64,000 nt of DNA, taken from the NCBI RefSeq assembly GCF_001690705.1, contig NZ_LZGK01000016.1:238834-302833 (forward strand), read 5' to 3'. The notes under the pieces were generated by a model. That model ran no database searches. It saw nothing but the letters and a program-made list of their open reading frames with translations, and was not told the DNA's origin. A program made the translations under genes and the position numbers. The first letter of the stretch is position 1, and every line of letters begins with the position of its first letter. This document shows, one piece after another, positions 1 through 8,666 of the stretch. This DNA comes from Gilliamella sp. wkB178. Lineage in GTDB: Bacteria > Pseudomonadota > Gammaproteobacteria > Enterobacterales > Orbaceae.

Positions 1-422
1 CCTGATAACTCAAAATCACGCAAAGCATTATCAATGACTTTTTTCTGAGCTTTAGTAAGTTTGGTATATTCTGCACTATGTTTAAGCTGTTTGTAAGCTT
101 GGTATAAAGGTTTATGTTGACCCACCCAAGTACTATATTCAGAAAGTAATGGCAAGCAAGCTTCATAAGCGGCACGTAATTCAGGACTATTTTTCACTGC
201 ATTAAGGTGACTAACTGGTGACCAAGCACGACTGAATTTTTCGTCCATCTCATCAATCGGTTGAATTAAATTATCCCAAGTATACTGACTATTTTGTTGA
301 AGAACAGTTTCAATTGTGTGGCGACAATTTTTCAGAGTCTCTTGTATAGCCGGTAAAACATGTTCAGGCTTAATCTGCGAAAACAGTGGTAATGGTGCAG
401 AGGTTAATAATGGATTAGTCAT
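1..422 (-). CDS. prlC: Oligopeptidase A, 5' part (C-terminus outside window)
   Basis: Only the first ~140 codons are present; the gene runs off the left edge. The protein begins MTNPLLTSAPLP and contains WSPVSHLNAVKNS and LLSEYSTWVGQH, which match the N-terminal helical domain of E. coli PrlC/OpdA almost word for word. The family is an M3 zinc metallopeptidase of the cytosol that degrades short peptides and cleaved signal peptides. The HExxH site lies beyond the edge and cannot be checked. ATG at 422 follows an AAAGG-type ribosome site. It lies 93 bp downstream of ibaG, where enterics usually have murA. Confidence 0.9.
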   Translation of the reverse strand, partial: MTNPLLTSAPLPLFSQIKPEHVLPAIQETLKNCRHTIETVLQQNSQYTWDNLIQPIDEMDEKFSRAWSPVSHLNAVKNSPELRAAYEACLPLLSEYSTWVGQHKPLYQAYKQLKHSAEYTKLTKAQKKVIDNALRDFELS

Positions 423-514
423 ATTGTGGTACCTTTATGCAATGATTTTATCTAGTTATGCGATCATAAGTGGTGGCAAAAACCATCAATTCAAGTCTGT
501 TAAAATATGATTAC

Positions 515-772
515 TTATAATCCCATTAATTTGCGTTCACGTTGCCATTCCGTAGGTGTATAGGTTTTAATTGAAAGCGCATGAATACGATTATCATTAA
601 TAAATTCAGCTAATGGAGCATAAATGATTTGCTGTTTTTTAACACGACTTAAATCAGCAAATAACTCACCAACCGCAATAACTTGAAAATGACTATCGTC
701 ATCCGTCATTACATAAACATCATCAAGATTAATTGAACTTTTTAATTTATTTATGATTTCTTGCTTATCCAT
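515..772 (-). CDS. ibaG: BolA-family protein IbaG
   Basis: 85 aa, the usual length for IbaG (YrbA). The segments [18 protein letters not shown] and [13 protein letters not shown] are diagnostic of this BolA subfamily, including the conserved His used for Fe-S or glutaredoxin binding in relatives. IbaG is a small cytosolic protein linked to acid response and monothiol glutaredoxin partnership. It follows mlaB by 82 bp on the same strand, as in E. coli, where the gene sits at the end of the mla operon. Confidence 0.93.
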   Translation of the reverse strand: MDKQEIINKLKSSINLDDVYVMTDDDSHFQVIAVGELFADLSRVKKQQIIYAPLAEFINDNRIHALSIKTYTPTEWQRERKLMGL

Positions 773-854
773 TAGTAAAACTCTTTATTAGTATTATTTA
801 TTTTGCTTATTTTTGTAAAAATGCTTCAGGTAAAGTATAGGTTTAATTATACAG

Positions 855-1127
855 TTAATTAGTTAGTACAGGTTGTAAATCATACAGAGCAATTAATGTC
901 TGTAACTGCGGATTAATTCCTGTCAGTTGCAATTGATATTTAATGCAAAAGTAAACTAGGGTAGCGAGTCCAGAAGAATCAACTCGAGTAAGCTGTGCTA
1001 CATCGATTGATTTTGTGCCATTGAATAGCGATTTTTGTGTAGCCCAAATTTCATTTAATGAGTGAGCATCTAGCTCACCCTTTAAATATAATACTTGTTG
1101 TTGATTTTCTGCTGAGATTCTGGACAT
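855..1127 (-). CDS. mlaB: Phospholipid ABC transporter STAS-domain subunit MlaB
   Basis: A 90-aa STAS-domain protein, the cytoplasmic regulatory subunit that binds the MlaF ATPase in the MlaFEDB inner-membrane complex. The STAS core is visible as LYLKGELDAHSL and VDSSGLATLVYF, with the conserved Ser in the D-S-S-G turn. A TTG at 1133 is also in frame, but ATG at 1127 fits the AAAGG 10 bases upstream better. The stop of mlaC lies 6 bp before it, so the two are probably translationally coupled. Confidence 0.92.
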   Translation of the reverse strand: MSRISAENQQQVLYLKGELDAHSLNEIWATQKSLFNGTKSIDVAQLTRVDSSGLATLVYFCIKYQLQLTGINPQLQTLIALYDLQPVLTN

Positions 1128-1133
1128 TATCAA

Positions 1134-1778
1134 CTAGCCTTTTTGCTTAGCATTAGGATCAATTTTACGATTAGCTAGGTCAGTAAGTTGTTTAGTTAAA
1201 GCATCAATACCATCTTGCCGTAAAATTGTTGACCATTCATTTTGTTTAGTAGTGATCATACTTACACCTTCAGCAATTAAATCGTAAGCTTTCCACTCAC
1301 CAGTAACAGAATTTTTACGCCATTGAAAATCAATACGTAAAGGTTGTTGGTTTTTGTCAGGTTGAATTAATAAAATTCGAATAGAAATTAAATTCTTACC
1401 ACTTAAATCAGAAGCTGACTCAACTTGATAGGTTTGACCATTATACATTGAAAGCGCTTGTGCAAATGCTTGCACTAAATAGTTTTCAAAAGCATTAAAA
1501 TATGCAGTGCGTTGTGCATCAGTAGCGCTTTTATAGTAATTACCTAAAATCAATGCTCCGGCATATTTTACTTGCACATAAGGTAACAAATCTGTTCTCA
1601 CTATGTTTTTTAACTTATCCGGATTAGCTTTAATAGCTGATGATTGTGATTTCATAGTATTAAAAATCTTATCGGCAGCAACTTGCATTTCGTTATAAGG
1701 ATTATTTTCTGCGAAAGCAGTAGCACTAAACACTAAGGTTAGTACTAAAAAAATAGTTTGCTTGAATCTAGTTATCAT
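1134..1778 (-). CDS. mlaC: Periplasmic phospholipid-binding protein MlaC
   Basis: 214 aa with a clear Sec signal peptide (TRFK followed by a hydrophobic run to ATAFA, cleavage about residue 23). The remainder matches the MlaC/Ttg2D lipid-carrier fold, with YFNAFENYLVQAFA and DFQWRK typical. MlaC shuttles phospholipid between the outer-membrane MlaA-porin complex and MlaFEDB. A strong AAGGAG lies just upstream of ATG 1778. It is the fourth gene of mlaFEDCB, 9 bp from mlaD. Confidence 0.95.
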   Translation of the reverse strand: MITRFKQTIFLVLTLVFSATAFAENNPYNEMQVAADKIFNTMKSQSSAIKANPDKLKNIVRTDLLPYVQVKYAGALILGNYYKSATDAQRTAYFNAFENYLVQAFAQALSMYNGQTYQVESASDLSGKNLISIRILLIQPDKNQQPLRIDFQWRKNSVTGEWKAYDLIAEGVSMITTKQNEWSTILRQDGIDALTKQLTDLANRKIDPNAKQKG

Positions 1779-1787
1779 ATTAGCTCC

Positions 1788-2366
1788 TTACTTTTCGCTA
1801 CTATCTTGTTTTTTATCTTTATCTGATGAACCGCCAGCACTATAAAGGAATTGACCAATTAAATCTTCTATAACCATGGCTGGTTTAGTATTATTTATGA
1901 CAAAACCTTCTTGAAAATAGGCCGGTTTATTATTGTTATTTGTTGCAACATTAGTAGAACCATCGGGTGCATCTAATGCATCAAGTTCCATTTCGGTACT
2001 TGGATCTAAACCGAAGTTAATATCAATAAATTGTTCACCTAACAAACCGGAAGTTTTTATTGAAAGGGAACTACTACTCGGAATTTTATTATATTGAGTG
2101 TCGATTTCCATAGTAACATAAGGTTTATAAATCGCATTATCGGATGATTTTAAAGAAATATCACTGACGCGACCAATCACTACCCCACCAATCTTAATCG
2201 GTGAACGCGCTTTTAGACCACCAATATTATCAAATACAGCATAAACACGATAGGAATTATGACTAACAAATGATGTAGGATCGGTGACTCTAAAACACAA
2301 AAATAGTACCGAGCAAATAACTAACACCATAAATAACCCAACGGTAATTTCAACTTTACGACTCAT
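1788..2366 (-). CDS. mlaD: MCE-domain phospholipid transporter subunit MlaD
   Basis: 192 aa. One N-terminal membrane anchor (about residues 7-27) is followed by an MCE domain, with VFDNIGGLKARSPIKIGGV and the GLLGEQFIDI stretch typical of hexameric MlaD. It forms the periplasmic ring above MlaE that hands lipid to MlaC. A TTG start at 2381 would overlap the mlaE stop; ATG at 2366, giving MSRKVEIT, has GAGG at the right distance and matches the family N-terminus, so it was chosen. The C-terminal tail is Asn/Asp/Lys-rich. Confidence 0.95.
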   Translation of the reverse strand: MSRKVEITVGLFMVLVICSVLFLCFRVTDPTSFVSHNSYRVYAVFDNIGGLKARSPIKIGGVVIGRVSDISLKSSDNAIYKPYVTMEIDTQYNKIPSSSSLSIKTSGLLGEQFIDINFGLDPSTEMELDALDAPDGSTNVATNNNNKPAYFQEGFVINNTKPAMVIEDLIGQFLYSAGGSSDKDKKQDSSEK

Positions 2367-2377
2367 GTTTAATGACC

Positions 2378-3157
2378 TCAATTACTAAACATTAATGCGG
2401 TTAAAATAAAATCTAACCCCAAAATAACTAATGATGAATAAACAACAGTATTCGTTGTTGCTCGACTAATGCCTTCTGATGTTGGCACACAATCATAACC
2501 ATTAAATAGTGCAATCCAAGTGCTGGCTATAGCGAAGGCAAAGCTTTTTACAAAACAGTTACCTAAATCATGCCACCAATCAACATTACTTTGAATGGAT
2601 GACCAAAAGAATCCGGCATCAATTCCTTTCCAATCAACACCTACTAACACACCACCTAATATACCTACAGCCACAAAAATAGCCGTTAAAAAAGGTAAAC
2701 AGAAAAAGCCAGCCCAAAAGCGTGGAGCAATAATGCGCCTTAAAGGATCGATGGCCATCATTTCCATACTAGATAATTGTTCGGTTGCTTTCATTAAACC
2801 GATTTCAGCGGTTAATGCCGAACCAGCACGCCCGGCAAATAGTAACCCGGCAACTACCGGACCTAACTCACGCAGTAACGCTAAAGCTACCAACATACCT
2901 AAACTGGCTTCAGCACCAAAGGTGGTAAGAATAAAGTAACCTTGTAGTCCAAGGACCATGCCAATAAATAGCCCGGATACGATAATAATCGAAAGTGATT
3001 GTACCCCGACAAAATAAAATTGTTTAACCAGTAATGGGAATTGTTTACCAAATTGTGGGGTACCGATTAAGGCGCCAAACAGCATCATCCCAGAACGACC
3101 TATCAAGGCAACGAGGTTAATCAACCATTGCCCCATCTTTGCGAGTAAATTCAACAT
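2378..3157 (-). CDS. mlaE: Phospholipid ABC transporter permease MlaE
   Basis: 259 aa, normal for the family, and very hydrophobic with five to six membrane helices. Landmarks are [20 protein letters not shown] (the MlaE signature loop) and [18 protein letters not shown], the coupling region that contacts MlaF. It is the inner-membrane permease of the Mla system, which keeps outer-membrane lipid asymmetry. Its ATG overlaps the mlaF stop by one base (TAATG), so coupled translation is likely. Confidence 0.96.
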   Translation of the reverse strand: MLNLLAKMGQWLINLVALIGRSGMMLFGALIGTPQFGKQFPLLVKQFYFVGVQSLSIIIVSGLFIGMVLGLQGYFILTTFGAEASLGMLVALALLRELGPVVAGLLFAGRAGSALTAEIGLMKATEQLSSMEMMAIDPLRRIIAPRFWAGFFCLPFLTAIFVAVGILGGVLVGVDWKGIDAGFFWSSIQSNVDWWHDLGNCFVKSFAFAIASTWIALFNGYDCVPTSEGISRATTNTVVYSSLVILGLDFILTALMFSN

Positions 3158-3978
3158 TATTTAGCACCTCTGCTTAGGTCTAATTTATAATCATCAGCAG
3201 GATAATGGAAAGGAACCGGACCATCCGCTAGCCCTTCAAGAAACTGTTTTACTCGTAAATCATTATTGCTACGTAGCTGTTCCGATGTACCACCGGCTAT
3301 AATGTGTTGTTCAGCTACAATGTATGCATAATCAGCGATACTCATCACTTCGTTCACATCGTGGCTAACCACTATACAAGTTAAACCAAGAGATTGGTTG
3401 ATTTCGGCAATAAGTTTAACAATTACCCCCATGGAAATAGGATCTTGCCCAGCGAAAGGTTCATCGAACATAATTAAATCAGGATCGAGCGCGATGGCAC
3501 GCGCTAACGCCGCACGCCTTGCCATACCGCCAGATAATTCCGATGGCATCATATAAGCGGCGCCACGTAGCCCAACTGCTTGTAACTTCATTAATACTAA
3601 ATTGTATAAAACAGGTTCCGGTAAATTAAGATGTTCACGTAAAGGGTAAGCAACATTATCAAAGACGCTTAAATCAGTAAATAATGCACCAGATTGGAAT
3701 AACATACTCATGCGTTTACGCACTTCATAAAGACGGGAACGCGTCATGGTAGAAATGTTTTCACCATCAAATAAAATTTGCCCTGATTGTGGTTTTAATT
3801 GACCACCAATTAAGCGTAATAACGTAGTCTTACCAATACCTGATGGCCCCATAATGGCGGTCACTTTGCCTTTGGGAACATTTAGGCTCATATTTTTATA
3901 AATTGGCCTTGTACCACGATAAAATGACATATCATGGATTTCCACCAAATTTTGCTGTAATGCATTTGCCACAGTCAT
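3157..3978 (-). CDS. mlaF: Phospholipid ABC transporter ATPase MlaF
   Basis: 273 aa ABC ATPase. Walker [10 protein letters not shown] is at residues 44-52, the signature LSGGM at 148-152 and Walker B LIMFDEP at 168-174, followed by the Q/D-loop and VVSHDVNEV. It powers the MlaFEDB lipid pump. It is first in the mlaFEDCB-ibaG cluster, so the promoter should lie in the 277-bp AT-rich gap (3979-4255) upstream, where I see no convincing consensus. Confidence 0.96.
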   Translation of the reverse strand: MTVANALQQNLVEIHDMSFYRGTRPIYKNMSLNVPKGKVTAIMGPSGIGKTTLLRLIGGQLKPQSGQILFDGENISTMTRSRLYEVRKRMSMLFQSGALFTDLSVFDNVAYPLREHLNLPEPVLYNLVLMKLQAVGLRGAAYMMPSELSGGMARRAALARAIALDPDLIMFDEPFAGQDPISMGVIVKLIAEINQSLGLTCIVVSHDVNEVMSIADYAYIVAEQHIIAGGTSEQLRSNNDLRVKQFLEGLADGPVPFHYPADDYKLDLSRGAK

Positions 3979-4191
3979 TTTTCATACTACCTTAATTAAA
4001 ATTGCGCTTATTCTACTTGATAATAATGAATAATGAAATCTATTAAAGTTATTGTCTTTAGATCATTAACACGGAAGCTGAATATAAGTAATAATTTTAT
4101 ACTTGGACATATCACTGACCGGTAACATCTTACGTTAAAATGAATTCGCTATGTTTTAATAAAAATCCTAAGCTTAATCTTACTAAATAAC

Positions 4192-4220
4192 CGGGCATCA
4201 AGTTTGCATTTTAGTGCCCG
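4192..4220. terminator. Possible terminator hairpin downstream of metI
   Basis: CGGGCA and TGCCCG (6 bp) enclose a 17-base loop in the gap between metI and mlaF. A T-run follows about 9 bases later on the plus strand, so the match to an intrinsic terminator for the leftward metNI operon is imperfect. Confidence 0.35.
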
Positions 4221-4255
4221 ATTGCAATATTTTTTTATTTAGCTTAGCAAAGCGA

Positions 4256-4954
4256 TTATTCATGCCTGGCTTTGCGCGCCAAGTAGTTGCCCATACTTTG
4301 CACAAATTGTACGGTAATAATTAGAATAATGACGGTAATAATTACTGCCGTGGTATCAAAGCGTTGATACCCATAGGAAATTGCTAAATCACCAATACCT
4401 CCAGCGCCGACAGCACCAGCCATTGCGGTAGCGTTAATTAGACCAATGGTAGCGGTAGTTAAAGTGAGGATTAAAGAACTAAACGCTTCGGGTAACATAA
4501 AATGCCAAATAATTTGTAACGGAGTAGCCCCCATTGATTCGGCAGCTTCTATGATGCCTTCATCTACGTCCAGTAAAGAGTTTTCAACTAACCGGGCAAT
4601 ATAAGGCGCAACATAGATTGTTAAAGGAACGATAGCTGCGGCTAAGCCAATTGAGGCGCCTACAATCAATTTAGTAAACGGTAGAATAGCGACTAATAAA
4701 ATAATAAATGGCAACGATCGTACCATATTAATAATTGGATTAAGAATACGGTATATTCTCGGATTTTCGAGTAAACCCGAAGGTCTGGTGGTAACCAAGC
4801 AGATGCCGAGTGGAATGCCGAGTGAGGAACCAATTATCAAAGCGAAAAATACCATAATCAATGTTTCATAAGACGCTTCGACAAATTGAATGGCTGTCAA
4901 ATTTGTTGAAAAAGAAGATGCTAAATAATTAAGAATGTTATTGAATATTTCCAT
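4256..4954 (-). CDS. metI: Methionine ABC transporter permease MetI
   Basis: 232 aa. A longer frame reaches back to 5104 inside metN, but ATG at 4954 (MEIFNNIL) is preceded by GGGAG and lies one base after the metN stop, so it was chosen. Five membrane helices and the EAA coupling loop (IEAAESMGATPLQI) are visible, as is the MetI-typical AMAGAVGAGGIGDLAISYGYQRF. It imports methionine, and possibly N-acyl or sulfoxide derivatives, with MetN and MetQ. Confidence 0.95.
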   Translation of the reverse strand: MEIFNNILNYLASSFSTNLTAIQFVEASYETLIMVFFALIIGSSLGIPLGICLVTTRPSGLLENPRIYRILNPIINMVRSLPFIILLVAILPFTKLIVGASIGLAAAIVPLTIYVAPYIARLVENSLLDVDEGIIEAAESMGATPLQIIWHFMLPEAFSSLILTLTTATIGLINATAMAGAVGAGGIGDLAISYGYQRFDTTAVIITVIILIITVQFVQSMGNYLARKARHE

Positions 4955-4955
4955 T

Positions 4956-5999
4956 TTAGTTAATCTCCCAATCATGAATTTCGGATACTTGCACACCATT
5001 TTGGCGCAAATAGTGTACCGCATCGTTGATATCACTATCTGTTCCTTGCAATTGCACAAACATGCTACCAATAACGGTTTTTTGGATTTCGGACATATGG
5101 GCAAATAAAATATTAACTACCACTTTTTGTTGTAAAATTAAGGAATTAACTACGGGTTCAGAAGCTGAAAGCCCAAGGAATTCAAGTTTGAATAATTTGA
5201 AATTATGTTTGATTTCTTCGGTTTCCAATAAATTTTCCACCACACCGGAAGGGATTTGGTCATTAATTACTGAACTAACAAAATTTTGGGTTGTTGGTTG
5301 TTGTGGGTGACCAAACACCTCAAGCACATTACCATGTTCAATAATTCTACCTTTTTCCATCACAGCTACTTTATGGCAAATTTGCTGGATAACATGCATT
5401 TCATGGGTGATTAATACCACTGTGATTTTATACTGCTCGTTAATTTTTTTGATTAAATCTAAAATTGCTTGGGTTGTTTGCGGATCGAGTGCTGAAGTAG
5501 CCTCATCACAAAGTAATATGTCCGGATTATTGGCGAGTGCTCGGGCAATGCCAATGCGTTGTTTTTGTCCGCCAGATAATTCTTTGGGATAGCTATTAGC
5601 TTTATCTTTTAAACCCACAAATTCAAGCAACTCGCTAACTTTTTGTTCAATATTATGTTTGCTTTCTTTTAGTAGAATTAATGGGATAGCAACGTTTTCA
5701 AATACCGTTTTCGATTCCAGTAGATTAAAGTGCTGAAAAATCATACCAATTTTTCGCCTAACTTTACGCAATTCGCTATTAGATAGATCGTTAAGGGTTT
5801 GATTTTGAATGATCACTTTACCTTGCGTCGGTTTTTCTAAGAAATTAATTAAACGAACAAGGGTGCTTTTACCGGCGCCACTATAACCAATGATGCCATA
5901 AATATCGCCTTTATTAATGGTTAAATTAATATTTTGTAGCGCTTGGGTCGTAACCCCATTACGCTCATATTGCTTAGATATATTTTCAAATCTGATCAT
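4956..5999 (-). CDS. metN: Methionine ABC transporter ATPase MetN
   Basis: 347 aa. Walker A GYSGAGKST is at residues 38-46, LSGGQ at 141-145 and Walker B ILLCDE at 161-166. A C-terminal NIL domain (about 270-347) is the site of methionine trans-inhibition in E. coli MetN. A GTG one codon earlier (6002) is possible, but ATG 5999 has AGG upstream and gives the family start MIRFENISK. It is co-transcribed with metI and the amidohydrolase upstream. Confidence 0.95.
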   Translation of the reverse strand: MIRFENISKQYERNGVTTQALQNINLTINKGDIYGIIGYSGAGKSTLVRLINFLEKPTQGKVIIQNQTLNDLSNSELRKVRRKIGMIFQHFNLLESKTVFENVAIPLILLKESKHNIEQKVSELLEFVGLKDKANSYPKELSGGQKQRIGIARALANNPDILLCDEATSALDPQTTQAILDLIKKINEQYKITVVLITHEMHVIQQICHKVAVMEKGRIIEHGNVLEVFGHPQQPTTQNFVSSVINDQIPSGVVENLLETEEIKHNFKLFKLEFLGLSASEPVVNSLILQQKVVVNILFAHMSEIQKTVIGSMFVQLQGTDSDINDAVHYLRQNGVQVSEIHDWEIN

Positions 6000-6007
6000 C
6001 ACGTAAC

Positions 6008-7150
6008 CTATTTATTATTATGTTTTAAATCGATAAGTGCTTGCGTTGCGAGTTCATATAAATAATGAGCTGCTGGAGTTATCATATCCAGATTAATTTG
6101 AAATTTCGGATGGTGCAGGGCATGCTGACTTTGCGAACCAAGATTTATAAAGGCTCCGGGCACTACATGTAGGTAATGCGCAAAATCTTCACCGCCTAAT
6201 CCTGGTTTAAAATCGACTACCTCATAACCTGTTTGTTTGGCTACTTGCTTCGCTAATGCAACCCATTTAGCCACATTCATAACAGATGGTGGACCATCAA
6301 ACCATCTAAGTTCAGCTTTGGCCCCCATACTAATAGCCACATTTTCTACAATACTGATTAATTGTTGTTTAACTTTAGCTCTCACTTTGGGAGTAAGAGT
6401 CCGAACAGTACCTTCCATCTCAACTTTTTCTGGGATGACATTCCAGGTATTACCACCTAAAAACTTAGTAATACTGACAACCACAGGATCTAAACCACTT
6501 ATGGTGCGACTGGAAATGGTTTGTATGGCACTGACAATTTGGGCACCAATGACAATAGGATCGATACCCGATTCCGGTCTGGCGGCATGAGCACCGATGC
6601 CAGTTACTGTAATTTCTATACGATCGACATTGGCTGAAAATGGACCAGAACATGAAGCCATTTGATTAACAGCTAAGTTAGGGTTATTGTGTAACCCAAG
6701 AATTGCATCCACACCATTAAGTGCACCGATATCTATAAAATGTAAAGCGCCACTAAAATTCTCTTCAGCTGGTTGAAACAGTAAGCGCACGGTACCTTGC
6801 AAATTTTTTTCTTGTGCTTTAAGTAAATAGGCGGCCCCCATCAAAACTGATGCATGTAAGTCATGACCGCAAGCATGCATAACTTCGCGATTTTGGGAGC
6901 GATAATCTAATTCGGTTTGTTCATTAATTGGTAAGGCGTCAATGTCTGCCCGCAATGCTAAAACTGGTGATCCGGAACCGATTTCAGCAATAACCCCAGT
7001 TTTTGCACCCAATTCTAATATGCGGATATTAGCTTGTTGTAAATAAGATCGTAATCGTTTAGTGGTTTCAAATTCCTGATTAGAAAGTTCAGGATGTTGA
7101 TGTAATTCCTTAAAAAGTTTATGGATGGTGTTTGCAACAGAATTAGTCAT
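6008..7150 (-). CDS. M20-family N-acyl-amino-acid amidohydrolase
   Basis: 380 aa, an M20D peptidase (hippurate hydrolase, N-acetyl amino acid deacetylase group). Metal-site residues are visible: HACGHD at about 92-97, EE at 129-130, H154, and a C-terminal HHPKF. These enzymes remove an acyl group from an amino acid in the cytosol. It is the first gene of a unit with metN and metI (8 bp from metN), which suggests it releases methionine or a related sulfur amino acid from an N-acylated form imported by MetNIQ. That substrate link is inference from position. Confidence 0.85.
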   Translation of the reverse strand: MTNSVANTIHKLFKELHQHPELSNQEFETTKRLRSYLQQANIRILELGAKTGVIAEIGSGSPVLALRADIDALPINEQTELDYRSQNREVMHACGHDLHASVLMGAAYLLKAQEKNLQGTVRLLFQPAEENFSGALHFIDIGALNGVDAILGLHNNPNLAVNQMASCSGPFSANVDRIEITVTGIGAHAARPESGIDPIVIGAQIVSAIQTISSRTISGLDPVVVSITKFLGGNTWNVIPEKVEMEGTVRTLTPKVRAKVKQQLISIVENVAISMGAKAELRWFDGPPSVMNVAKWVALAKQVAKQTGYEVVDFKPGLGGEDFAHYLHVVPGAFINLGSQSQHALHHPKFQINLDMITPAAHYLYELATQALIDLKHNNK

Positions 7151-7331
7151 AGTCTTTCCAACGCTTAATCATTAATCATGAGTTAAACGGTAGCACATGT
7201 TAATTTGTTGCTCTAATAATCGTTTTTTATATCTTATTCCTTTTGGTTATAAGTTAGAATAACTTGGAATAAATGAAGTGTTTTTTCTGTGCTAGAGTGT
7301 GTAACGTCACTAGTTTATAAGGATCATCAAT

Positions 7332-8180
7332 ATGAAAAACTACTTTAGCCAACAGAATTTATTTAAATATATTGCCGTAACATTATTAGCCAGTTCAGCA
7401 TTAGTGATTAATGCCTGTGATAACTCAGCTAAGTCTGCCAATAATCAAACTAAAAAAGAAATTAGTATGGGGGTTTCGCCAGGGCCGTATAATGATCTTT
7501 TCAAAGATGCGGTTAAACCGATTCTAGAATCAGAAGGTTATAAGGTGAAGTTAGTTAATTTCCCGCATTTACTAGAGTCAGATGTCGCATTAAGTGAAGG
7601 GAGTATTGATTTGACGGTGGCGCAACATACCGCTTATATGGATGTATTTAATCAGCAGCGTAAAGCTAATTTGAAACCTGTTGTGCATGTGCCATCAGTA
7701 CCGGCAGCGATTTTTTCCAATAAGTATACATCTTTAAAGCAAGTATTTAGTGGTGCGAAAGTAGCTATTCCGCAAGATGCTTCAAACGCTGCACGCTCAT
7801 ACAATTTATTAGAAAAAGCGGGCTGGATTAAATTAAAAGCTAATACCAATCCAATTATTGTGAATAAAAATGATATAGCACAAAATATTGCTGGTATTGA
7901 CATCATTGAAATGGATTCAGCTAATATTCCGCGAGTACTTAATGACTTAGATTTTGCGGTGATTCCAGGGAGTATTGTGTATTCTGCCAATATTGACTCA
8001 AACAAGGCGCTATTGTCGGAAACGATTATTCCTGATTTAGAGATCATGGTGGTGGTTAATGGTGGTAATGAAAATAGCCAATGGGCGCAAGATGTTAAGC
8101 GCATCTACCAATCGCAACAGTTCAAAGATTATATGCAAACACATAACCAAAATGGTTATTGGGTGATGCCACAACAATAA
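7332..8180 (+). CDS. metQ: Methionine-binding lipoprotein MetQ
   Basis: 282 aa NlpA/MetQ-type substrate-binding protein. The N-terminus is a lipoprotein signal with lipobox INAC and Cys29. Asp follows the Cys (+2), the classic inner-membrane retention signal in enterics. Family segments include FPHLLESDVALSEGSIDLTV and AIPQDASNAARSYNLLEKAG. It is divergent from the amidohydrolase-metNI unit across a 181-bp gap, so the transporter is encoded in two opposite units. An AAGGA lies before the ATG. Confidence 0.94.
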   Translation: MKNYFSQQNLFKYIAVTLLASSALVINACDNSAKSANNQTKKEISMGVSPGPYNDLFKDAVKPILESEGYKVKLVNFPHLLESDVALSEGSIDLTVAQHTAYMDVFNQQRKANLKPVVHVPSVPAAIFSNKYTSLKQVFSGAKVAIPQDASNAARSYNLLEKAGWIKLKANTNPIIVNKNDIAQNIAGIDIIEMDSANIPRVLNDLDFAVIPGSIVYSANIDSNKALLSETIIPDLEIMVVVNGGNENSQWAQDVKRIYQSQQFKDYMQTHNQNGYWVMPQQ

Positions 8181-8189
8181 AAGTAGATT

Positions 8190-8211
8190 AAGCCTGTTTA
8201 ATAACAGGCTT
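8190..8211. terminator. Terminator hairpin between metQ and rhodanese gene
   Basis: A perfect 9-bp stem (AAGCCTGTT / AACAGGCTT) with a TAAT loop fills the gap between the convergent genes. It has only a weak T-tract, but its position fits a shared bidirectional terminator. Confidence 0.65.
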
Positions 8212-8212
8212 G

Positions 8213-8545
8213 TTAATACCTTGGCATTTGTTTATCTACAGTTAAAGCCCAGGCATCAATACCACCGGTTAGGTTGTAAATATCATCAACCTCAAAGCCA
8301 TTTTCGACTAAGTAATTGGCAACATTTAGGCTGCGATTACCATGGTGACAATAAATTACAATAGCCACGTCGTCAGGGATTTGATCTAAATACAGTGGGA
8401 TCAGCTTCATCGGAATGTGAGTCGCACCGGCAATGGCACAAATCGCTACTTCATTCTCTTCGCGCACATCTAATAAAAACAGCTGTTCATGCTGATATAA
8501 TTTTTGTGCTAACTCCGTTGGTGTAATTTCTTTAATTGTTGTCAT
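8213..8545 (-). CDS. Rhodanese-domain protein
   Basis: 110 aa, a single rhodanese domain. The family start LLDVREENEV and the active loop YCHHGNRS with its catalytic Cys are intact, followed by GGIDAW. Such proteins carry sulfane sulfur on the Cys in the cytosol. It resembles GlpE/YgaP-type single-domain sulfurtransferases, but the partner is unknown. It lies next to the met uptake genes, which may be coincidence. Confidence 0.88.
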   Translation of the reverse strand: MTTIKEITPTELAQKLYQHEQLFLLDVREENEVAICAIAGATHIPMKLIPLYLDQIPDDVAIVIYCHHGNRSLNVANYLVENGFEVDDIYNLTGGIDAWALTVDKQMPRY

Positions 8546-8569
8546 AATAAAAACCCATTAACAATAGTT

Positions 8570-8608
8570 GTCAAGATGTTTCCTGAGAACTATACGTTTC
8601 AGTATAAA
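8570..8608 (+). repeat. 39-bp dispersed repeat, copy 1
   Basis: Reads GTCAAGATGTTTCCTGAG, then AAC, then TATACGTTTCAGTATAAA. The right half contains a small inverted repeat (TATAC-6 bases-GTATA). It is identical to copy 3 at 45327 over the full 39 bp and lies between the rhodanese gene and pepN. Confidence 0.9.
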
Positions 8609-8628
8609 TTAAAGCCTCAAGCTGCATT

Positions 8629-8659
8629 AATCTCATCCGACTTTTTATAGGATGAGATT
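8629..8659. terminator. Hairpin just downstream of pepN
   Basis: A perfect 10-bp inverted repeat, AATCTCATCC / GGATGAGATT, with an 11-base loop begins 8 bp after the pepN stop. No T-run follows on either strand, so it may be a weak or Rho-assisted terminator or a 3'-end stabiliser. Confidence 0.5.
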
Positions 8660-8666
8660 GGGTTGA

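Noticed and set aside
4955..5104. MetI start at 5104
   Set aside because: It would overlap metN by about 150 bp and add a Cys-rich non-family leader; ATG 4954 has a ribosome site and follows the metN stop by one base.
8570..8608. 39-bp repeat as a Xer/dif-type recombination site
   Set aside because: The arms with a 6-base centre are suggestive, but the arm sequences do not match the conserved XerC/XerD half-sites and six copies would be unusual.
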